NCBI RefSeq assembly: GCF_014596525.1
Contig: NZ_MSJP01000083.1
Coordinates: 175,179-239,178, forward strand
DNA from: Streptomyces sp. CBMA291
GTDB lineage: Bacteria; Actinomycetota; Actinomycetes; Streptomycetales; Streptomycetaceae
DNA: 64,000 nt
Direction of reading: 5' to 3'
Shown here: in pieces, positions 16,955 to 24,644 of the stretch
Position numbering within the stretch: position 1 is the stretch's first letter
How the letters are laid out: every line of letters begins with the position of its first letter
Notes under the pieces: model-generated
Seen by the model: only the letters and a program-made list of their open reading frames with translations
The model's database searches: none
Told to the model about the DNA's origin: nothing
Program-made: the position numbers and the translations under genes

Positions 16955-17976
16955 ACGGCCCTCGGACTGCGGACAACCCCGCCGCGCGCGGCTGCGGCGC
17001 ACCCGGGGACCCGGTCCGCCCCCATCTCCATCTCCACCTCGAACCCGAGGAGCGCAAGCGCCGGGAACTCGGCCTGGCACCACGCGATTTCAGCTCCAGG
17101 GATCGGTTCTTCGCGGCGCACCGCACCGACCGCGCGGACCGGCCCCGGACGAGCCCGGGAGACCTTGGGCGATACCTCGCCCAGGTACACGCCGAACAGC
17201 GCGCCCAGGGCGCGGACCTCGTGGAACTGCGGCTCTCGCCGCGTCGACTGCTGCTGGACGGGATGACCTGGGAAGATTTCACCAGCACCGCGCAGCGGGT
17301 GCTGGGTCCCCTGCGCGATCCGGTGGTCTCGGCGGTGTTGCTGGTGAACCGGAACAGCCCGGCCGACTTCGTCGGGGAGCTGACCGACCGGATCGGGGAG
17401 CTGCCACCGGTCTTCGTAGGCCTGGACGTCGCGGGGGACGAGCTGGCGCACCCGGATGTCCGGCCGTTCGTGCCGCTGGCCCGCGCGGCGGCCGACGCGG
17501 GGCTGGGGCGGACGGTGCACGCCGGGGAGTTCGGGCCCCCGGAGCACGTCTGGCGGGCCCTGGACCTGCTGGGCGCGGACCGGATCGGGCACGGCCTGTC
17601 CTGTGCCGCCAGTGCCGCGCTGCTGCGCAGGATGGCGACCGATGGGATCCTGGCCGAGGTGTCGCTGACCTCGAACCTGGCGTTGGGCGCGGTACCGGCG
17701 CCGGCATCCCATCCCCTGCCGGCGATCCTGGCGGCCGGTGTCCCGGTCTCCCTCAACACCGATGTGCCGCTGCACACGGGGCACACTCTGACGGATGAAC
17801 TCGACCTGGCCACGCAGGTCCTGGACCTCTCACCCGGGGAGATCCGGGCACTCCAGACGCGCGCCGCCGCCGCCCGCTTCCCCCGCCGCCCGTCCGGCCC
17901 CGCCAACCCCTCGGCCGGCAGCACACCCCGGACGCCGACTTCGCCGCATACGAGCGGCTGGCTGGGGCCTGTCTGA
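16951..17976 (+). CDS. Adenosine-deaminase-like amidohydrolase with apparent C-terminal frameshift
   Basis: 341 residues as it reads, GTG start in a GTGA overlap. Metal ligands match the ADA family: HLHLH at 25-29, H190 in HAGE (with the catalytic Glu at 193), H214 in RIGHG, and D271 in SLNTD. GLDVAGDE at 157-164 is the family substrate strand. The position after D271 is Val, where deaminases have a second Asp that contacts the purine, so the substrate may not be adenosine. The last ~32 residues look out of frame: adding one C to the five-C run at 17880-17884 restores PDADFAAYERLAGAC, a normal family ending. This is either a sequencing error or a real truncating mutation. Last gene of the QW-repeat/HIT-methyltransferase unit. 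Confidence 0.78.
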   Translation: MNGPRTADNPAARGCGAPGDPVRPHLHLHLEPEERKRRELGLAPRDFSSRDRFFAAHRTDRADRPRTSPGDLGRYLAQVHAEQRAQGADLVELRLSPRRLLLDGMTWEDFTSTAQRVLGPLRDPVVSAVLLVNRNSPADFVGELTDRIGELPPVFVGLDVAGDELAHPDVRPFVPLARAAADAGLGRTVHAGEFGPPEHVWRALDLLGADRIGHGLSCAASAALLRRMATDGILAEVSLTSNLALGAVPAPASHPLPAILAAGVPVSLNTDVPLHTGHTLTDELDLATQVLDLSPGEIRALQTRAAAARFPRRPSGPANPSAGSTPRTPTSPHTSGWLGPV

Positions 17977-17989
17977 CGGTCGACCCTGC

Positions 17990-18286
17990 CGTTGGTGGTG
18001 GGCTCACGGTTGCGGAGCGGGAGCCGAACGACATGGGCTCGGAGGGTGCTGCGGCAGGCTGATCACCGAGGCCCGATTCGCCTGCGACCACCATGGTCTG
18101 CCCTTGGCCGTCCTCGTCCCGCCCGGCGGTGTCGACGATTCGGCCGCCGACACCGCCCTCGGCGCCTGTGAGGGCGCCCCGGACCGGCGTCGGCCGCCTG
18201 TCAGCACGCCCGACGCGGCCAGTTCGGACGCGGTCAGTGCGTCCCGGTCGATCCGCCGGGTTCACGCGGGCGCGGCATCCGAATAG
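17990..18286 (+). pseudogene. Decayed IS5-family transposase fragment
   Basis: The frame ending at the stop in 18284-18286 reads LITEARFACDHHGLPLAVLV, then DDS, a proline/arginine-rich stretch, and SRSIRRV. This parallels the DDE-domain segment of IS5-type transposases (ThrLysxHLACDxxGxPLAxxLTPG...NDS...GRPRxRPxxxxADKAYSS). Key catalytic residues are missing, there is no start, and no terminal inverted repeats were found. The remaining bases to 18451 hold nothing I recognise. The alignment is from memory. Confidence 0.45.
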
Positions 18287-18451
18287 TGCTCCTGGAGCGT
18301 GCTTGACCAGAAGGCCGCCCCCTTCCGACCGTGAGCCCGGCGAAGCCCGCGAGCCCCGCCTGGCCGGCGCCCGGCTCCCAGACCCCGAGGTCGGCTGCGC
18401 CGACACATCCACCCTCGGGACGGCGTGCGAGCGCCGCCGCCTCGCCGGCCG

Positions 18452-19288
18452 TCACCGCGCGAGATAACCGCCGTCGACCGGGAGGACCACGCCGGTGATG
18501 AAGGACGCCTCGTCGGAGGCGAGGAAGAGGACGGCGGCGGCCACCTCCGCCGGGGACCCGAGCCGTCGCATGGGGTGGAGCCGTTCGATGTCCGCGAGGT
18601 ACTCGGGGCCGCCGGGCTCGTCGCGCAGACGGGCGACGCGTTCGGTGGTGATGGTGCCGGGGGCGACGGCGTTGACCCGGATGCCCCGGTCGGCCCACTC
18701 CACGGCGAGGTGCTTGGTGAGTCCGGAGGCGACGAACTTGGCGGGCCCGTAGACCGCCTGGCCCCGCTGTCCCGCGACGCCCGAGATGGACGAGACGCAG
18801 ACGACGGAGCCGCCCCCGCCACCGCCGCCGTCCGCCACCGGGGCCATGACCTCGATCGCGTACTTGCAGGTGAGGAACATGCCCCGGCCGTCGACCGCCA
18901 TCACCTGGTCCCAGTCGTCGGCTCCGGCCTCGGTGATCTCCGACAGCGGGATGACCCCCGCGTTGGCCACCAGGACGTCCAGCCGCCCGTGCCGCTCGAC
19001 GGCGGCGGTGATCATCCGGCGGGCGTCCTCCTCCCGCGAGACGTCGCCGACCACCGTGGTGACGGCCCGGGGCAGCCGCTCGGCGAGGCGCCGCAGACCG
19101 TCCTCGTCGAGATCGGTGGCCACCACCATCGCGCCCTCGCGGGCGAAGAGTTCGGCGACGGCCCGGCCGATCCCGTTGGCCGCCCCGGTGACCACACAGA
19201 CCTTCCCCGCGAGCCGCCCGCCGACCGCCCCCGCCCCGGGAGCACTCGTCGTGGACCCGTCGGCCGCGGCACTACTCGTCTCCGTCAT
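18452..19288 (-). CDS. Short-chain dehydrogenase/reductase
   Basis: 278-residue classical SDR. After a disordered 25-residue lead come the TGAANGIG cofactor motif, VVATDLDED (an acidic strand-2 end that favours NAD(H)), NAG near residue 112, and the Ser-Tyr-Lys triad in VSSISGVAGQRGQAVYGPAK. A seven-glycine insert before the catalytic Ser is encoded by a GCC-repeat and may be a slippage product. The C-terminal FITGVVLPVDGGY motif is typical of the FabG-like group. Substrate not inferable. ATG at 19288. It is on the opposite strand to the preceding operon and 95 bp downstream of the membrane-protein gene on the same strand. Confidence 0.88.
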   Translation of the reverse strand: MTETSSAAADGSTTSAPGAGAVGGRLAGKVCVVTGAANGIGRAVAELFAREGAMVVATDLDEDGLRRLAERLPRAVTTVVGDVSREEDARRMITAAVERHGRLDVLVANAGVIPLSEITEAGADDWDQVMAVDGRGMFLTCKYAIEVMAPVADGGGGGGGSVVCVSSISGVAGQRGQAVYGPAKFVASGLTKHLAVEWADRGIRVNAVAPGTITTERVARLRDEPGGPEYLADIERLHPMRRLGSPAEVAAAVLFLASDEASFITGVVLPVDGGYLAR

Positions 19289-19359
19289 GGCACCGGACTG
19301 TAAGGGGATCACGCCGGACGGTAAACAGCGCGGACCGCACCGACGACCGGGGGTCGTGA

Positions 19360-19386
19360 CCGGCCTGATCCGAAAGGCACGGCCTA
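19360..19386 (-). repeat. 27-bp element overlapping a stop codon (copy A)
   Basis: Starting at the TAG stop of the minus-strand membrane protein, the sequence TAGGCCGTGCCTTTCGGATC and 7 further bases is identical to 39530-39556, where it begins at the cslZ stop. It can fold into a short GAAA-loop hairpin with GGCC ends on the opposite strand. Confidence 0.85.
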
Positions 19387-20604
19387 CCGCCGTTCGAAGA
19401 CGAAGAGCTGGCCCGAGGCGTCCGGAGCGCAGGGGGCCAGAGCGAGCCGGGCCCAGGCCGCCGTACGGTCGCCGGTCACGGTGACGCAGCCGACGGGGGT
19501 TCCCGGGCCGCCCGCCGGGACGATCCGGTGGCCTCGTAAGGACGTGCCGGACGGCTCCAGGGTGAAGGTCTCCACCCGGCCCGGGTCGCCGCACTCCGCG
19601 TCCCGGTACGCGGCCCCCGGCGTCCGGCCGCCGGACGGGAGCCCGGTGCAGCCCGCGCCCCGCTCCGGGTGGTCCGACACGATCCGCCACCGCCCCTCGC
19701 CCGCCTCCTCCAGGGAGTAGACCGGCACACCCGCCTCCTCGCACGGCAGCTGGTGGATCTGCCCGGTGCGGGTGCCGCGCCGCTCGCCGAGACAGAAACC
19801 GGTGCCGGACACACGGATGCGCACCTTCCCCACGGCGGGCCGGTCCCCCCGCCCCTCCGGGACCCGGGAGGAACGCCCGGCGAGTCCCACGCCGCCTTCC
19901 CGCAGGACGGTGACGACACTGACCCCGGCGAGCACGAGCCCGGCCACCGCGACCACCGCGACCACCGCCCGCCGTATCCGCCGCGCCCTGGGCGGCGGCG
20001 GGCCGTCCCACCGCCGGGTGTCGAGCTGATGACTGTCCAGGGGCCAGCGGGGCGAGTCTCCGGGTGAACCGGGGGAATCGTACGGAGCCGGGTCCGCGTA
20101 CGGAGCCGGGTCGTCGTATGGAGCCGGGACCGCGTAGGGAACCGGGTCGTCGTACGGGGCCGGGTCCGCGTAGGGAGCCGGGACCGCGTACAGGGCCGGG
20201 GCGTCGTACGACTCGGGGTCGGCGTACGGCGCGGGGGCCGGGACCGCGTTGCCGTACGGCGCGGGGGCCGGGACCGCGTTGCCGTACGGCGCGGGGGCCG
20301 GGGCCCTGTCCTCGTACAGGGGTGTCCGTCCGGGTGTCTCCCTGGTCCCACACCCGTTCCCGGTCCCTGGCCCGTCGCCGGTCCCTGGTCCATCCCCGGT
20401 CCGACGCTCGTCCCTCGTCCCTGGTCCGTCCCCGGCCCCTGGCCCGTCCCCGGTCCGACGCTCGTCCCTCGTCCCTGGTCCGTCGCCGGTCCCACGCCCG
20501 TCCCCGGCCTCTGGACCGGAACCGGTCCGGGGTCCGGAACCGGCCCCCGCGCTCGTGTCCGCCTCCCCCGGCTCCGGGTCGGAGGCGTGCTCCCCCGGGC
20601 TCAT
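19384..20604 (-). CDS. Repeat-rich single-pass membrane protein
   Basis: 406 residues, no recognised family. The cytosolic N-terminal half is low complexity: Gly/Asp/Thr units (DGPGTRDERRTG) followed by Pro-Tyr units (NAVPAPAPYG, then PYDDPVPYAV-type). An Arg-rich RRIRR stop precedes one TM helix (about 229-251). The exported C-terminal ~150 residues contain six Cys and a beta-rich pattern reminiscent of ricin-type trefoils, but this is weak. ATG at 20604 with GGGGAGG 5 nt upstream; longer upstream frames are repeat DNA and were not used. Its stop codon lies in the 27-bp repeated element. Confidence 0.72.
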   Translation of the reverse strand: MSPGEHASDPEPGEADTSAGAGSGPRTGSGPEAGDGRGTGDGPGTRDERRTGDGPGAGDGPGTRDERRTGDGPGTGDGPGTGNGCGTRETPGRTPLYEDRAPAPAPYGNAVPAPAPYGNAVPAPAPYADPESYDAPALYAVPAPYADPAPYDDPVPYAVPAPYDDPAPYADPAPYDSPGSPGDSPRWPLDSHQLDTRRWDGPPPPRARRIRRAVVAVVAVAGLVLAGVSVVTVLREGGVGLAGRSSRVPEGRGDRPAVGKVRIRVSGTGFCLGERRGTRTGQIHQLPCEEAGVPVYSLEEAGEGRWRIVSDHPERGAGCTGLPSGGRTPGAAYRDAECGDPGRVETFTLEPSGTSLRGHRIVPAGGPGTPVGCVTVTGDRTAAWARLALAPCAPDASGQLFVFERR

Positions 20605-21068
20605 CCGCGCCTCCCCTTTCCCCGGACGGATCCCGGTCCTCCCGGACGGATCCCGGGGACCAAGCCTTGTTGATCCCGCGTTCCCGCTCAAGAGGGGAAT
20701 CCGGCATTTCCCCGGGGTGACCCTGGGCACACGCCCACGGTCCCGGCCGATCTCCGGGTCCGTCCGGAGCCCTCGGGCCGGGCCGGAGTCCCGGCGGAGA
20801 ACCGGGACAGGTCGGGCCGGAGGTCCCTGCCCGGGGGCCGAATGGGCCGGTCGGCAAGGGCCCGGTCCGGCGGGGTACCCGGCCGTACGATCCCGGGCCT
20901 CACGGTCCCAAGCCGTACGGTCCCGGGCCGTGCAGTCCCCGTCCGTACGGTCCCAAGCCGCAAACTCCCAGCCCCAGCCCACAAAGCCCGGCCCACAAGC
21001 CCCCCGGCCCGCAAGTCCCCAGCCGCGACCCGGGCCCCAGCCGTGACCCGGGCCCTGGCCGCCCCCGG
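20605..21068. repeat. Gene-free repeat-rich stretch upstream of the repeat-rich membrane-protein gene
   Basis: No gene supported. The stretch contains dispersed GTACGGTCCC/CGGTCCCAAGCCGTACGG units (20880-20960) and degenerate CCCACAAGCCC and ACCCGGGCCC units (20960-21060). Open frames through it have no ribosome sites and translate as Arg/Gly/Pro low complexity. It must contain the promoter of the minus-strand membrane-protein gene. Confidence 0.6.
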
Positions 21069-21076
21069 GACCAAGA

Positions 21077-21121
21077 AGACCCCGCCCCCTCCGCGTCGTG
21101 CGCGAAAGGGGGCGGGGTCTT
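21077..21121. terminator. pfkA terminator
   Basis: A near-perfect 15-bp stem (AAGACCCCGCCCCCT with its complement at 21107-21121) ends in A on one side and TCTTTT on the other, 12 bp past the pfkA stop. The shape can stop transcription from both strands. Confidence 0.85.
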
Positions 21122-21132
21122 TTCCCGTGCCG

Positions 21133-22158
21133 TCAGAAGACGGACTCCGCCTCCCGCATCCGGTCCTCCGGGACCGTCTTGAGGCGGGTCACGGCCTCGG
21201 CCAGCGGGACCATGTCGATGCTCGTGCCGCGCAGCGCCGTCATACGGCCGAAGTCGCCCCGGTGGGCCGCCTCCACCGCGTGCCAGCCGAAGCGGGTCGC
21301 GAGCACCCGGTCGTACGCGGTCGGGGTGCCGCCGCGCTGGACGTGGCCGAGGATGACCGGGCGGGCCTCCTTGCCGAGGCGCCGCTCCAGCTCGACGGCG
21401 AGCTGGTTGCCGATGCCCTGGAAACGCTCATGGCCGAACTGGTCGATCTCGCCCTTCTTGTACTCCATCGAACCCTCGGCCGGATGGGCGCCCTCGGCGA
21501 CGCAGATGACGGCGAACTTCTTGCCCCGGGCGAAGCGCTCCTCGACCATCTTGACCAGGTCGTCGACCTCGAAGGGCCGCTCGGGCAGGCAGATGCCGTG
21601 CGCGCCGCCCGCCATGCCGGACTCCAGGGCGATCCAGCCGGCGTGGCGGCCCATCACCTCGACGACCATCACGCGCTGGTGGGATTCGGCCGTGGTCTTG
21701 AGCCGGTCCATGGCCTCGGTGGCGACGCCGACGGCGGTGTCGAAGCCGAAGGTGCGGTCCGTGGACGAGATGTCGTTGTCGATCGTCTTCGGTACGCCGA
21801 CGACGGGCATGCCCGCGTCGGAGAGCATCCGGGCGGCGGTCAGGGTGCCTTCCCCGCCGATCGGGATGAGGACGTCGATGCCGTACTTGCGGGCCAGGTC
21901 GGGGGCGGACTCGGCGGCCTCGCGGAGCCGGTTCCGCTCCAGGCGTGCCGAGCCGAGAATGGTGCCGCCGCGGGCCAGGATGCCGCTGACCGCGTTGAGG
22001 TCGAGCGACCGGTAGTGGCCGTCGAGCAGCCCCTTGAACCCGTCCTCGAAGCCGATGACTTCGTCGTCGTGGCCGGTGAGCGCCCGGTGCACGACCGACC
22101 GGATCACTGCGTTCAGGCCAGGACAGTCGCCGCCTGCGGTGAGAACTCCGATACGCAT
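21133..22158 (-). CDS. pfkA: 6-phosphofructokinase
   Basis: Phosphorylates fructose 6-phosphate at the committed glycolytic step. 341 residues, group III actinobacterial type. The N-terminal phosphate loop is GVLTAGGDCPGLNAVIR, GGEGT is at 101-105, PKTIDND at 123-129 with the catalytic Asp, and MGRHAGW at about 168-174. In PPi-dependent enzymes the fourth residue of GGEGT is Asp; Gly here predicts ATP as phosphoryl donor. ATG at 22158; further upstream frame is not family sequence. Divergent from pta-ackA, forming a glycolysis/acetate block with pyk. Confidence 0.95.
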   Translation of the reverse strand: MRIGVLTAGGDCPGLNAVIRSVVHRALTGHDDEVIGFEDGFKGLLDGHYRSLDLNAVSGILARGGTILGSARLERNRLREAAESAPDLARKYGIDVLIPIGGEGTLTAARMLSDAGMPVVGVPKTIDNDISSTDRTFGFDTAVGVATEAMDRLKTTAESHQRVMVVEVMGRHAGWIALESGMAGGAHGICLPERPFEVDDLVKMVEERFARGKKFAVICVAEGAHPAEGSMEYKKGEIDQFGHERFQGIGNQLAVELERRLGKEARPVILGHVQRGGTPTAYDRVLATRFGWHAVEAAHRGDFGRMTALRGTSIDMVPLAEAVTRLKTVPEDRMREAESVF

Positions 22159-22520
22159 CGTGCTGTGTCTCCTGCTCGGTCGCGTTCCGTTGTGAGCTAC
22201 CACGATTCTCACACGACGCTCCGGAGGGCCGCGCTCGCCGTTGCTCCGCGCGGGCCGGGCACCCCCTTCGCGAGGGCCTTTCGGCCCGGTCTCCAGGGCC
22301 GTTCGTCCGGCGGGCGACTTGACCATTGGTGGGGGTACTGTCAAGGGGGTAATGCCGCCCTAACGGGGCTTTCTGAGCACAGTCGGTTGACGGCACGGCG
22401 GGACGGACGACGGACCCGCCGGGCCGAGGACCGGCGCACGGACCCCGAGCGTGCCCCGAGGCCCGCTCGCTCCGGGCTCCGGGCCCCGGTTCCCCGCAGG
22501 ACTGGACAGGAGACCACGGC
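22159..22520. other. Divergent pfkA / pta control region
   Basis: This 362-bp gap must hold both promoters. A TTGACC at 22319 and a GTCAA at 22340 form a spaced inverted repeat, but I could not place a good -10 at standard spacing. No gene, riboswitch or terminator recognised. Confidence 0.4.
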
Positions 22521-24644
22521 GTGACGCGCAGCGTGTACGTGACCGGGACCGACCGCGGTGACGGCCGCCAGGTCGTCGAGCTGGGAGTCATGGAACTCCT
22601 CACCCGTCAGGTGGACCGGGTGGGTGTGTTCCGGCCACTGGTGCACGACGGTCCCGACCGGCTCTTCGACCTGCTGCGCGCCCGCTACCGGCTCTCGCAG
22701 GACGCCTCCACCGTCTACGGCATGGACTACCACGAGGCCGCCGACCTCCAGGCCGAGCAGGGCACCGACGAACTGGTCTCCCGGCTCGTCGACCGCTTCC
22801 ACGCGGTGGCCCGCGACTACGAGGTCGTCCTCGTCCTCGGCACCGACTTCGCCGCCACCCAGCTCCCCGACGAGCTGGCGCTCAACGCGCGGCTCGCCAA
22901 CGAGTTCGGCGCCTCCGTCATCCCCGTCGTCGGCGGCAAGGGCCAGCCCGCCGAGTCCGTACGGGCCGAGGCGCGCAACGCCTTCCGGGCGTACGACGGA
23001 CTCGGCTGCGACGTCCTCGCGCTGATCGTCAACCGGGTGGCCCCCGAGGACCGCGAGGTGATCCAGGAGCGGCTGGCCGCCCGGCTCCCGGTGCCCTGCT
23101 ACGCCCTGCCGGACGATCCGACGCTCGCCGCGCCCACCGTCGCCCAGATCACCCACGCGCTCGGTGCCACCGTGGTCCTCGGCGACGAGGCGGGACTCGC
23201 CAGGGACGCCCTCGACTTCGTCTTCGGCGGCGCCATGCTGCCGAACTTCCTCCACGCGCTGACCCCGGGCTGTCTCGTCGTCACCCCCGGGGACCGGGCC
23301 GACCTGGTCGTCGGGGCGCTGGCCGCGCACTCGGCCGGCACCCCGCCGATCGCCGGGGTGCTGCTCACCCTGGACGAGCGGCCCGGCGAGGAGGTCCTGA
23401 CCCTGGCGGCGCGGCTCGCGCCCGGCACGCCGGTGATCTCCGTCCCGGGCAACAGCTTCCCGACGGCGGGTGAACTCTTCGCCCTGGAGGGCCGGATGAA
23501 CGCGGCCACCCCGCGCAAGGCGGAGACCGCGCTCGGCCTGTTCGAACGGCATGTGGACACGGCCGACCTGCTCAAGCGGGTCTCGGTGGCCCGCGGCAGC
23601 CGGGTCACCCCGATGATGTTCGAGCACGAGCTGATCGAGCAGGCGCGCGCCGACCGGCGCCGGGTGGTCCTGCCGGAGGGCACCGAGGAGCGGGTGCTGC
23701 GCGCGGCGGATGTGCTGATGCGCCGTGACGTCTGCGACCTGACGCTCCTCGGCGAGGTGGAGACCATCCGCAAGAAGGCCGCCGACCTCGGCGTATCGCT
23801 CGGGGACGCGGAGCTGATCGACCCGCAGACCTCGGAGCTGCGCGACCGGTTCGCGGAGAAGTACGCGGCGCTGCGGGCCCACAAGGGCGTGACGGTGGAG
23901 CTGGCGTACGACGTGGTGGCGGACGTCAACTACTTCGGCACCCTGATGGTGGAGGAGGGGCTCGCGGACGGCATGGTCTCCGGTTCGGTGCACTCCACGG
24001 CGGCGACGATCCGCCCCGCCTTCGAGATCATCAAGACCAAGCCCGGGGGGACCGCCCCGGGCGAAGCCTCCGGGGGAGCGTCCATCGTCTCCTCGGTCTT
24101 CTTCATGTGCCTCGCCGACAAGGTCCTGGTGTACGGCGACTGCGCGGTGAACCCGGACCCGGACGCCGAGCAGCTCGCGGACATCGCCGTCCAGTCGGCG
24201 GCCACCGCCGCCCGCTTCGGCGTCGATCCGAGGATCGCGATGCTCTCGTACTCCACCGGCACCTCGGGCTCCGGCGCCGACGTGGACAAGGTCAGGGAGG
24301 CGACCAAGCTGGTCCGGCAGAGCCGCCCGGAGCTGCGGATCGAGGGGCCCATCCAGTACGACGCGGCCGTCGAGCCCTCGGTGGCGGCGACGAAGCTGCC
24401 GGACTCGGAGGTGGCGGGCCAGGCGACCGTGCTGATCTTCCCCGACCTCAACACCGGCAACAACACCTACAAGGCCGTCCAGCGTTCGGCCGGCGCCGTG
24501 GCCGTCGGCCCGGTCCTCCAGGGGCTCCGCAAGCCCGTCAACGACCTCTCGCGCGGCGCGCTGGTCAGCGACATCGTCAACACGGTCGCCATCACGGCGA
24601 TCCAGTCCCAGACCCCCGCGCAGGGTGAGGAGCCTTCCGCATGA
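22521..24644 (+). CDS. pta: Phosphate acetyltransferase
   Basis: Interconverts acetyl-CoA and acetyl phosphate. 707 residues, the long two-part form. The N-terminal P-loop-like region (SVYVTGTDRGDGRQ) and the DRTGG regulatory domain occupy the first ~390 residues. The catalytic PTA domain follows (VVLPEGTEERVLRAADVL, VSGSVHSTAATIRPA, and SYSTGTSGSGADVDKV). GTG start at 22521 with AGGAGA 7-8 nt upstream. ATGA overlap with ackA shows an operon: together they make acetate and ATP from acetyl-CoA, or activate acetate in reverse. Confidence 0.96.
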   Translation: MTRSVYVTGTDRGDGRQVVELGVMELLTRQVDRVGVFRPLVHDGPDRLFDLLRARYRLSQDASTVYGMDYHEAADLQAEQGTDELVSRLVDRFHAVARDYEVVLVLGTDFAATQLPDELALNARLANEFGASVIPVVGGKGQPAESVRAEARNAFRAYDGLGCDVLALIVNRVAPEDREVIQERLAARLPVPCYALPDDPTLAAPTVAQITHALGATVVLGDEAGLARDALDFVFGGAMLPNFLHALTPGCLVVTPGDRADLVVGALAAHSAGTPPIAGVLLTLDERPGEEVLTLAARLAPGTPVISVPGNSFPTAGELFALEGRMNAATPRKAETALGLFERHVDTADLLKRVSVARGSRVTPMMFEHELIEQARADRRRVVLPEGTEERVLRAADVLMRRDVCDLTLLGEVETIRKKAADLGVSLGDAELIDPQTSELRDRFAEKYAALRAHKGVTVELAYDVVADVNYFGTLMVEEGLADGMVSGSVHSTAATIRPAFEIIKTKPGGTAPGEASGGASIVSSVFFMCLADKVLVYGDCAVNPDPDAEQLADIAVQSAATAARFGVDPRIAMLSYSTGTSGSGADVDKVREATKLVRQSRPELRIEGPIQYDAAVEPSVAATKLPDSEVAGQATVLIFPDLNTGNNTYKAVQRSAGAVAVGPVLQGLRKPVNDLSRGALVSDIVNTVAITAIQSQTPAQGEEPSA

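Noticed and set aside
18452..20857. Single ~800-codon minus-strand frame covering the SDR and the region upstream
   Set aside because: Only the last 278 codons encode SDR motifs; upstream, the repeat-rich membrane protein occupies another frame on the same strand.
20605..20982. N-terminal extension of the repeat-rich membrane protein
   Set aside because: A good GGGGAGG ribosome site precedes the ATG at 20604; the extension is Arg/Gly repeat DNA.
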